A stretch of 60,175 bases of DNA from CAZMSD01 sp964568855. Its GTDB lineage: Bacteria; CAIWAD01. The stretch spans positions 1 to 60,175 of the forward strand of contig CAZMSD010000024.1 in assembly GCA_964568855.1 (NCBI GenBank), written 5' to 3'. A program made the translations under genes and the position numbers. The notes under the pieces were generated by a model. That model worked only from the letters and a program-made list of their open reading frames with translations, had not been told where the DNA came from and searched no databases. The first letter of the stretch is position 1. Every line of letters begins with the position of its first letter. Below are positions 39,254 to 46,084 of the stretch, piece by piece.

Positions 39254-40126
39254 TCATCCGAGCAGCCAGCGCCGCCAGGTCCAGCTGAAACCGAGGAAGG
39301 CCCAGCGGTTCTCGTGTCCTTCACTGCGTTCCCAGCCGAGAGTGAGTTCCGCTCCCCATCCTCCTCCGGTGTGCCAGGCCAGGCCGCCCTCGAGCAGGCT
39401 CTTCAGCGGGCGCGGGTTGTCGTGTAGCACGAGTTGCTGCTGGTCGAACCAGTTCTCCTGCCTGCCCGCCAGCAGGGACAGCCGCCAGGAGATCCCGGTG
39501 AGGCCGCCCCCGCCGAGGCGTAGCAGCAGCGCGAGGGATCCCCGGTCCGCCCGGCGGCTGTAGAGCAGCGCCAGCGACCTGCGCAGGGCGACACGCCGCT
39601 GCATCAGTCGCAGCTCGCCGGTCCACAGGTCGACCTTTTCGAAAACCGGCAGCGCCGCTCCTCCCGTATCCAGCGCCGGACGCTGCCGTCCCAGGCGCAG
39701 GCCGGATTCCCAGGCGGCACCCGCGGATGCGAAGGTGCCTGATACGCCCAGCCGCAGGCCGTTCCCGTCCACGTCCGCGCTGCCGCTGGTCTGGAATCCA
39801 GCCAGCTCCAGCACGAACCGGGACCCGGCTTTCCACTCCAGGACCGCCATACGCCGGATGACCCGGTGGTCCCAGTACTCCTGATTCACGTGCTGGTCGT
39901 TCAGGCCGAGCAACAGGTGGTAGGATCCCAGCCGCCCCCTGGACATGTAAAGCGAGCGGGTCCAGGAGTCGGCGCCGTGGTAGAGCAGCGGATCGCCGTC
40001 CATGAAGGCCCCCGTCTCCAGGCCCAGGGACAGGCGCGTCCACTCGGGCACAGCGCTCCCGGCGCGGGCGGTCTGTCCGGCCACCAGCAGGAGCATCAAG
40101 AGAAGGCTGAGCGGGAGTACCTTCAT
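39254..40126 (-). CDS. Outer-membrane beta-barrel-like protein
   Basis: A 290-residue exported protein. A signal peptide (to about residue 22) precedes alternating hydrophobic/polar strands rich in aromatics and Gly, such as RLSLGLETGAFMDGD, AVLEWKAGSRFVLELAGFQT and WGAELTLGWERSEGHENRW. It ends FSWTWRRWLLG, close to a barrel-closing strand. I call it a barrel from this pattern, not from a recognised family. It is the first gene of the six-gene minus-strand operon ending with the urea-transporter/M23 fusion. It diverges from the two-component regulator gene across about 100 bases that should hold both promoters. Confidence 0.6.
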   Translation of the reverse strand: MKVLPLSLLLMLLLVAGQTARAGSAVPEWTRLSLGLETGAFMDGDPLLYHGADSWTRSLYMSRGRLGSYHLLLGLNDQHVNQEYWDHRVIRRMAVLEWKAGSRFVLELAGFQTSGSADVDGNGLRLGVSGTFASAGAAWESGLRLGRQRPALDTGGAALPVFEKVDLWTGELRLMQRRVALRRSLALLYSRRADRGSLALLLRLGGGGLTGISWRLSLLAGRQENWFDQQQLVLHDNPRPLKSLLEGGLAWHTGGGWGAELTLGWERSEGHENRWAFLGFSWTWRRWLLG

Positions 40127-40227
40127 CGCTCGCAGTTTAGGATCAGGCCGGCAGACCAGTGTGACAGTTCTGTGTCAGGGTGGTATTTTCTCAGCACCAT
40201 GACAGGCCGCATAAAACGTACGGTTCG

Positions 40228-40986
40228 ATGACGGAAAGCAAGATACGCCTGCTGATCGTGGAGGACGATCCCCAGGTCCGCGAGCTGCTGCTGCGGACTC
40301 TCGAGGCTCAAGGATATCAGTGCAGCACCTGCGGGAACGGCCTCGAAGCCTTGCGGCTCCTGCGGCGGGCCCTGCCCGACCTGCTGATCCTCGACCGTAT
40401 CCTGCCCGGCCGGGACGGCCTGACCGTGCTGCGCCGCCTGCGCGAAATCAGCCGGCTGCCCGTGCTGCTGCTCACCAGTCTGAAAAGCGAGGACGACAAG
40501 GTGGAAGGGCTGGAGGCGGGGGCGGACGATTACCTGAGCAAACCGTTCAGTCTGCGCGAGCTGCTGGCCCGGGTGCGGGCGCTGCTCAGGCGCGACTCGG
40601 TGCCGGCTGCGGGTGGAGTGCTTGAGATAGGGGGACTGAGGATGGACCTGAATGGCCGCCGGGCCTGGGCGAAGGCCTCGCCGGAGTCGCCGGGGGAATC
40701 AGTGCCCCTGGACCCGGCTGGAGCGCAGGAGGGGGCCGCGCAGGCTCGCAGCCTGGAGCTGACCCCCCTGGAATTCAAGGTGCTGGCCTGTCTCTGCCTC
40801 AACGCGGGACAGGTGATCAGCCGCGACGAATTGATCGAGATGGCCTGGGGTGTGGACTACGAAGGTTACGACCGGGCGGTGGATACGCTGGTCAAGCGAC
40901 TTCGGCGCAAGCTGGACCTTCCAGGTCTGCCCCGGATCGAAACAGCCCGCGGCCAGGGCTACTTCATCGCGGGAGAAACCGCATGA
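40228..40986 (+). CDS. OmpR-family response regulator
   Basis: A 252-residue response regulator. The receiver domain (about 5-120) has the acidic pair in RLLIVEDDPQVRELLLRTLE, the phosphoacceptor Asp in LLILDRILPGRDGL and the switch Lys in DDYLSKPFSLRELL. The C-terminal winged helix ends VDTLVKRLRRKLDLPGLPRI and GQGYFIAGE. Between them lies a Pro/Glu-rich insert of about 30 residues (ESPGESVPLDPAGAQEGAAQ) that lengthens the second domain. The ATG at 40228 has no obvious ribosome binding site. It overlaps the kinase gene (ATGA) and diverges from the PqqD/decarboxylase operon, which it may control. Confidence 0.92.
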   Translation: MTESKIRLLIVEDDPQVRELLLRTLEAQGYQCSTCGNGLEALRLLRRALPDLLILDRILPGRDGLTVLRRLREISRLPVLLLTSLKSEDDKVEGLEAGADDYLSKPFSLRELLARVRALLRRDSVPAAGGVLEIGGLRMDLNGRRAWAKASPESPGESVPLDPAGAQEGAAQARSLELTPLEFKVLACLCLNAGQVISRDELIEMAWGVDYEGYDRAVDTLVKRLRRKLDLPGLPRIETARGQGYFIAGETA

Positions 40987-42461
40987 AACCCGGTCTCCAG
41001 GGAGCGCGATCGACGCGGCGGTCCAGCCTGGCGGCCCGCCTGGGGTGGATCCTGGCCACGCTACTGATCCTGCAGGTGCTGCTCAGCGTGGGCACGGTGG
41101 CGGTCTGGTTCCTGCGCCTCGAAGAGCGCTCCCGGCAGGACAGCCTCAAGGAGAGCGCCCGGATCCTCCTGCCCGCCTTCGAAGACAGCCTGGCGCACTG
41201 GGCGGGGGTCGGTCCGCCCCTCAGCAGGGTGGCGGAGATCCGCCACCGCATGCAGCGCAGCCTGGGCGCGTTCCGCAGCACTGGACTGGTCTGGGCGGAC
41301 CGGCGGGGCAACCACGCGGCGGCGGGTTTCCTGGCCGAACATCCCCTGCTGCAGCAGATCCTCGAATGCCTGGATTCGGAAGACCCGAGCTCCTCGATCG
41401 GCAGACTGTCGAACCGGCACCACCTGCCCATGGTTGTCCGGGAGACCGAAGCGGGCTATGTGGTTCTGGCCATCCAAACCGGGGAAAGGTTGTGGCACAA
41501 GGGCAGCTTCTGGCTGCTGGGAGTGCTGCTGGGGATCGCCGCCCTGGCGGCCGGCACCGCGGCCTGGCTGCTGGCCAGGCACCTGCTGCAACGGTTCTCC
41601 CGCTTTCACAGGGCATTCCGCGAACTGGGCCAGGGAAAGTTCGGCCACCGCCTGCTGGACCGGGAGACTGATGAACTGGGCGAACTTGCCCGGGAGTTCG
41701 ACCAGATGGCCTGCCGCCTCGAGGAACTGACCGTCCGGCTGGAAGAATCGGACCAGAAGCGCCGCCGGCTGGTGCACGAGGTTAGCCACGAGCTGGGTAC
41801 CCCCCTGACCAACATCATCGGCTACCTGGAAGCTCTGTTGCGCGAAGGCAGCGACGGCGGGAAGGGCGCGAGGCCGAAGCTCGAGGTGATCCTGAGCCAG
41901 GCCCGGCGCCTGGACCTGCTGGTGGGCGATCTGCTGGACCTGGCACGGATCGAGGATCCGGGCCTGCGCCTGCGGAGGGAGGGCTTCGACCTGCGGAGGC
42001 TGGTGCAGGACGAGGTGGCGGGCGTCGAGCTGGCCTGCCTCGACCGCGGGATCGCGCTCAAGCTGGAACTTCCCGACAAGGAATTCAAGGCCTGGGGCGA
42101 CCCGCAGCGGATCGGGCAGATCCTGCGCAACCTGTTACGCAACTCGATCCAGCAACTGGAGGGCGAACTCGCCGGCAATCCCGAGAAAGACGCCGCGATC
42201 CAGGTCCGCGTGACACGCAACGAAGCTGAGCTCCACTTCCTGATCCGCGACAATGGACCGGGCATCGAAGCCGCGGATCTGCCGCATCTCTTCGATCGCT
42301 TCTACCGCAGCGGCGCCCAGGCGGGCCTGGGCAGCGGCCTGGGTCTGGCCATCAGCCGACAGCTCGCCCTGCTGCACGACGGCGACCTGGAAGTCCGCTC
42401 GGAGGGTTCTGGCCGGGGAGCGGAGTTCCTGCTCAGGATTCCCTCGGGAGGAGCGGGCTGA
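40983..42461 (+). CDS. HAMP-type sensor histidine kinase
   Basis: A 492-residue membrane sensor kinase. Transmembrane helices at about residues 18-42 and 175-197 enclose a ~130-residue periplasmic sensor with no recognised fold. A HAMP-like linker (GHRLLDRETDELGELAREFD) precedes the dimerisation box EVSHELGTPLTNIIGYLEAL with the phosphoacceptor His. The ATPase domain has QILRNLLRNSIQQLE (N box), LIRDNGPGIEAADLPHLFDR (G1/F) and GLGSGLGLAISRQLALLHDG (G2). It is cotranscribed with the response regulator through an ATGA overlap. The signal is unknown. Confidence 0.92.
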   Translation: MKPGLQGARSTRRSSLAARLGWILATLLILQVLLSVGTVAVWFLRLEERSRQDSLKESARILLPAFEDSLAHWAGVGPPLSRVAEIRHRMQRSLGAFRSTGLVWADRRGNHAAAGFLAEHPLLQQILECLDSEDPSSSIGRLSNRHHLPMVVRETEAGYVVLAIQTGERLWHKGSFWLLGVLLGIAALAAGTAAWLLARHLLQRFSRFHRAFRELGQGKFGHRLLDRETDELGELAREFDQMACRLEELTVRLEESDQKRRRLVHEVSHELGTPLTNIIGYLEALLREGSDGGKGARPKLEVILSQARRLDLLVGDLLDLARIEDPGLRLRREGFDLRRLVQDEVAGVELACLDRGIALKLELPDKEFKAWGDPQRIGQILRNLLRNSIQQLEGELAGNPEKDAAIQVRVTRNEAELHFLIRDNGPGIEAADLPHLFDRFYRSGAQAGLGSGLGLAISRQLALLHDGDLEVRSEGSGRGAEFLLRIPSGGAG

Positions 42462-42580
42462 CGAGATCCTCGTCATCGCTCAGGGCATGGCTTGCACCAT
42501 ATCTTCCCTACCGGGTTGAGGTTTATCCTGAATCGAATTCTCCATCTGGCCCTTGCATCTTTCCATCGATTATACGATAA

Positions 42581-42601
42581 TAATAACCGTTACTGTTATT
42601 A
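42581..42601. promoter_or_regulatory. Probable Fur/PerR-type operator
   Basis: TAATAAC and GTTATTA form a perfect 7-7 inverted repeat around CGTTACT, extended by further AT-rich sequence on both sides, 30 bases before the start of the PerR/Fur-like gene. The spacing and AT-rich palindrome resemble PerR and Fur boxes, suggesting autoregulation and control of the peroxiredoxin behind it. Confidence 0.65.
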
Positions 42602-42631
42602 ATAATAGAGCAGTGCCGGGCGGAAAGGACC

Positions 42632-43033
42632 ATGAGAACACGCTACTCGAAGCAGCGCGAAGCCATCCTGGAAGCGGTCAGGCAGGGAGGACTCTCCCAT
42701 CCCAGCGCCCAGGAAGTCCATGACGCCATTCGCCGGCGGATGCCCGGAGTCAGCCTGGGCACGGTCTACCGGAACCTGGGTCGACTGGTGGAATCAGGGG
42801 AGCTGCAGGCCATCGCGCGGGACGGAGCGGTGCATTACGACGCCACGCTTACGCCCCATCTGCACTTTCATTGCCGTTCCTGCGGCGGCATTTTCGACTT
42901 CGAGGCCGATTGCGCCGACTTAGTGGAGATGATCGAGCAAGATCTGGAGCACCAGGTCGAGGGATACGAATTTCACCTCACCGGCCGCTGCCGGTCCTGC
43001 ATTGATGGAAGTCCTGCACAGACAGATATCTAA
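42632..43033 (+). CDS. Fur family regulator, PerR-like
   Basis: A 133-residue metalloregulator. The winged helix has HPSAQEVHDAIRRRMPG and SLGTVYRNLGRLVESGEL. The metal region has THLHFH-like TPHLHFHCRSCGGIFDF and the final CRSC, giving the structural Cys4 zinc site. The adjacent peroxiredoxin gene and the palindrome upstream make a peroxide sensor (PerR) more likely than an iron regulator. AAAGGA lies three bases before the ATG. It is followed 16 bases later by the peroxiredoxin gene, so the two form an operon. Confidence 0.9.
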   Translation: MRTRYSKQREAILEAVRQGGLSHPSAQEVHDAIRRRMPGVSLGTVYRNLGRLVESGELQAIARDGAVHYDATLTPHLHFHCRSCGGIFDFEADCADLVEMIEQDLEHQVEGYEFHLTGRCRSCIDGSPAQTDI

Positions 43034-43049
43034 ACCAAAGGAGCATGAA

Positions 43050-43694
43050 ATGTTGGTAACGAACCCCGCGCCCGATTTCAGCGCCAAGGCCGTGATGGCC
43101 GACAACAGCATCCGCGAGATCAAGCTGTCCGAGTTCAAGGGCCGCAAGGTGGTGCTGTTCTTCTACCCCCTGGACTTCACCTTCGTCTGCCCCACCGAGC
43201 TGCTGGCCTTCGATCACCGCATCGAGGACTTCGAGAAGCGCGGCGTCCAGGTGATCGGCTGTTCGGTGGACTCCGAATTCTGCCACCTGGCCTGGCGTAA
43301 CACGCCGGTGGACAAGGGCGGCATCGGGCAGGTCAAGTACCCGCTGGCGGCCGACCTGGACAAGAGCATCTCCAGGAACTACGGCGTACTCTTCGGCGCC
43401 AGCTACGCCACCGTGATCACCGAGGATGGCGAGGTGGATGGCACGGTCGGGGGAGCGGTCGCGCTGCGCGGATCCTTCCTGATCGACGAGGACGGCGTGA
43501 TACGCCATGCCGTGATCAACGACCTGCCGCTGGGCCGCAACATCGACGAGATGCTGCGCATGGTGGACGCGCTGAGCTTCAACCAGAAGCACGGCGAAGT
43601 CTGTCCCGCGGGCTGGAAGAAAGGCGACGCGGGCATGGAAGGCAGCACCGAGGGCGTGGCGGCCTACCTGAGCGAGCACGCGGAAGGTCTCTGA
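43050..43694 (+). CDS. Typical 2-Cys peroxiredoxin (AhpC/TSA)
   Basis: A 214-residue peroxiredoxin that reduces hydrogen peroxide and organic peroxides. The peroxidatic Cys is in YPLDFTFVCPTELLAFDHRI and the resolving Cys in NQKHGEVCPAGWKKGD. KVVLFFYPLD, GCSVDSEFCHLAWRNTPVD and a C-terminal tail of typical 2-Cys length are present. AAAGGAG lies seven bases before the ATG at 43050. It directly follows the PerR-like gene, and the two converge on the ClC gene after about ten bases with no clear terminator between. Confidence 0.95.
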   Translation: MLVTNPAPDFSAKAVMADNSIREIKLSEFKGRKVVLFFYPLDFTFVCPTELLAFDHRIEDFEKRGVQVIGCSVDSEFCHLAWRNTPVDKGGIGQVKYPLAADLDKSISRNYGVLFGASYATVITEDGEVDGTVGGAVALRGSFLIDEDGVIRHAVINDLPLGRNIDEMLRMVDALSFNQKHGEVCPAGWKKGDAGMEGSTEGVAAYLSEHAEGL

Positions 43695-43704
43695 TCCGCG
43701 CCGA

Positions 43705-45795
43705 TCAGGCTCCGGCCAGGCGCTCGACGTTTTCCTTGCGCCCGCTGATCAACAGGTTGTCCCCGTTCTGGAGCACCAGCTCCGGTTCGGGGACGATCTG
43801 CTCCGATTGGATGCGCCCGTCCTGCTCGACGTTGCGCTTGATCAGCAGGACCTCGACGCCCAGCTTGCGGCGCAGGTCCAGCGAGCGCAGGTTCTGGCCC
43901 GCATAGTGCGCCGGCAGTTCCACCTCGGCCATCACGTAGCCCGGCGCCAGGGTGGCGCTGCCGGTCTTTCCGGCGTGCGACACGGTGCTGGACATCCCGC
44001 CCAGCAGGTCCCGCTTGAGCACCTCGTTGTGATACGCGTTGACCACGTCCGCGCGGTGCACGCTGCCGGTCACCCGCTGCGGATCGGCGGGATCCACCAC
44101 CGGCAGTTCGTCCAGGTTGTGCCTGGCGAAATTGCGTATCACGACGTCCAGGCTGTCCTCAGGGGTGACGGAGCAGCTCTGCACGCTGGCGATGTCCTCG
44201 GCCCGCAGCAGCGGCATCAGGTTCTCCACGTCGAAGAGCACGCGCCGGATCTCGGGGTAGGAGATGGTGCCCGCCAGCCGGCCCTCCGAGTCCAGCATGA
44301 AGAAGGTGGAATGCTGGGTGGTGCCCGAGATCTCCTCCATCAGCTGCTGCAGCCGCATGCTGTAGGGGACTGTCTTCATCTCGCTGCGCATCACCTCGTG
44401 CACGCGCACCCCGGTCATTACGTTGACGTCCGTACCCTGCTTGAGGTCGATGCCCCTCGCCTTGAGTTTGATGGTGTAGATGCTCTCGGCCATCAACTGC
44501 CCGGCGATGATCACGGCCACGATCGAGGAGAACATCAGCGGCAGGATCACCTTGTAGCCCCCGGTCAGCTCGAAGATGATCAGGATCGCCTGCAGCGGGG
44601 CGCGCGTGGCCGCCGCCAGCACGGCCGCCATGCCCACCAGCGCGTAGGCGCCGTAGTTGGGGCTCACCAGCTCGGGACTCAGCGCGTGCGCGCCGTACCA
44701 GACCACTCCGCCCAGCATGGCGCCCAGAAAGAGCGAGGGCGCCAGGATGCCCCCCGAGCCGCCCGAACCCAGGGTGGCCGAGGTGGCCAGGATCTTGACC
44801 ACGATCAGCCCCAGCAGCATGGCCAGGGGCAGGTGGCCGTGCAGAGCCTCCTCGATGAACTCGTAGCCCACGCCGAAAACGTGCGGCATGCCCACCGCGC
44901 CGATCAGGCCCAGCGCCAGTCCACCGAGAGCCGGCTTCAGCCAGGCGGGGATGCGCAGCTGTTCGAAGAAATGCTCGGAGCGGTCCAGGGTGAAGGTGAA
45001 GGCCACGGCCACCAGCGCCGCCGCTGCTCCCAGGATGGCGTAGTGGATCAGCTCGACGCCGCTCACCAGCTGGTACTCGGGCACGGCGAAGGCGGGCACG
45101 TCGCCCAGGTGGCTGCGGCTCACGGCCGTGGCCACCACCGAGGCCACGATGATCGGGCTGAGCTTGGCCACGCCGAAATCGCCGAGGATCACTTCCACGG
45201 CGAAGAGCATGCCCGCCACGGGAGCGTTGAAGGTTGCGGCGATGCCGGCCGCGGCCCCGCAGCCCACGTAGGTCTTCATGCGCCGGGCGCTCACGCGGAA
45301 GAGCTGCCCCAGCACCGAGGCCAGCGAACTGCCGATCTGCACGATGGGACCTTCGGAGCCCGCCGAGCCTCCGGTGCCGATGGTCACGGCGCTGGCCACC
45401 ACCTTGGCCGCCGCCACGCGACCCTTGATGATCCCGCCCTTGCGGGCCACGGCCGCCATCACTTCGGGCACTCCGTGACCCTTGGCTTCAGAGGCGAAAC
45501 GGCTGATGATCGGCCCCACCAGCAGACCGCCCAGCGCCGGCAGCAGCAGCTTGACGTACCAGGGCAGGCCCAGCAGGTGTGAGACCGGCGGTTCCGGAAC
45601 GCCGAAGCAGAGGTTCTCCACCTGGGCGATGAGGAAGCGGAAGCCCACGGCGCCGTAACCGCCCACCAGGCCGATCACCATCGCCACCAGCAGGTTGAAG
45701 GTGTTCTCGCGCGAGCTGAACTCGCCCCAGATCTGTCCCAGGACGCCGCCCAGCCTGCGCGCGGACTTCTTGAGGGTCGAAGATTCCTCGTTCAC
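43705..45795 (-). CDS. ClC chloride channel/antiporter with CBS and TrkA-C domains
   Basis: A 696-residue ClC protein. The membrane part (about 30-445) shows the selectivity motifs GTGGSAGSEGPIVQIGSS, where the Glu is the external gate, NAPVAGMLFAVEVILG and GSGGSGGILAPSLFLGAMLG. After it come two CBS domains (about 465-590; VHEVMRSEMKTVPYSMRLQQ, then VTGSVHRADVVNAYHNE) and a TrkA-C-like domain (LRSLDLRRKLGVEVLLIKRN). The start is GTG with only a weak ribosome binding site. ClC with a C-terminal RCK-like domain is a common bacterial arrangement. It could aid acid resistance or anion balance. Confidence 0.92.
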   Translation of the reverse strand: MNEESSTLKKSARRLGGVLGQIWGEFSSRENTFNLLVAMVIGLVGGYGAVGFRFLIAQVENLCFGVPEPPVSHLLGLPWYVKLLLPALGGLLVGPIISRFASEAKGHGVPEVMAAVARKGGIIKGRVAAAKVVASAVTIGTGGSAGSEGPIVQIGSSLASVLGQLFRVSARRMKTYVGCGAAAGIAATFNAPVAGMLFAVEVILGDFGVAKLSPIIVASVVATAVSRSHLGDVPAFAVPEYQLVSGVELIHYAILGAAAALVAVAFTFTLDRSEHFFEQLRIPAWLKPALGGLALGLIGAVGMPHVFGVGYEFIEEALHGHLPLAMLLGLIVVKILATSATLGSGGSGGILAPSLFLGAMLGGVVWYGAHALSPELVSPNYGAYALVGMAAVLAAATRAPLQAILIIFELTGGYKVILPLMFSSIVAVIIAGQLMAESIYTIKLKARGIDLKQGTDVNVMTGVRVHEVMRSEMKTVPYSMRLQQLMEEISGTTQHSTFFMLDSEGRLAGTISYPEIRRVLFDVENLMPLLRAEDIASVQSCSVTPEDSLDVVIRNFARHNLDELPVVDPADPQRVTGSVHRADVVNAYHNEVLKRDLLGGMSSTVSHAGKTGSATLAPGYVMAEVELPAHYAGQNLRSLDLRRKLGVEVLLIKRNVEQDGRIQSEQIVPEPELVLQNGDNLLISGRKENVERLAGA

Positions 45796-45868
45796 CTGGG
45801 GAACCGCTTCCGTGTTACAACGCTCGCGCCGGGTATTCGCTTCAACAAGATAGGAAGGATGTCCGTGG

Positions 45869-45898
45869 AAAAAGAACAGCCCCTTCCAAAGAAGGGGC
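45869..45898 (-). terminator. Rho-independent terminator of the tRNA-Glu gene
   Basis: On the minus strand, an exact 8-bp stem (GCCCCTTC/GAAGGGGC, four-base loop) is followed by TGTTCTTTTT. It lies 19 bases after the tRNA. Confidence 0.85.
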
Positions 45899-45916
45899 CG
45901 GACAAGGTGTCGACGA

Positions 45917-45989
45917 TACCGCGTACGGGATTCGAACCCGTGTTACCGGCGTGAGAGGCCAGCGTCCTGAACCACTAGACGAACGCGGC
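45917..45989 (-). tRNA. tRNA-Glu (anticodon CTC)
   Basis: The minus strand folds as a 73-base tRNA: acceptor GCCGCGT pairs with ACGCGGT, the D arm contains TCTAGTGGTT, the anticodon stem CTGGC/GCCGG encloses loop CTCTCAC (anticodon CTC, reading GAG), and the T arm contains ACGGGTTCGAATCCCGT. CCA is not encoded. The first acceptor pair is G-U. It stands alone, with its own terminator. Confidence 0.93.
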
Positions 45990-46084
45990 AAAGAAGCTTG
46001 AGGTTATCACTTGTCCCAGAAAAATGCAACCGCCCTCCGGCCGAAGGGCCGGAGGGCGATGTAGTTCCGTAATGTGCCGGCGGT

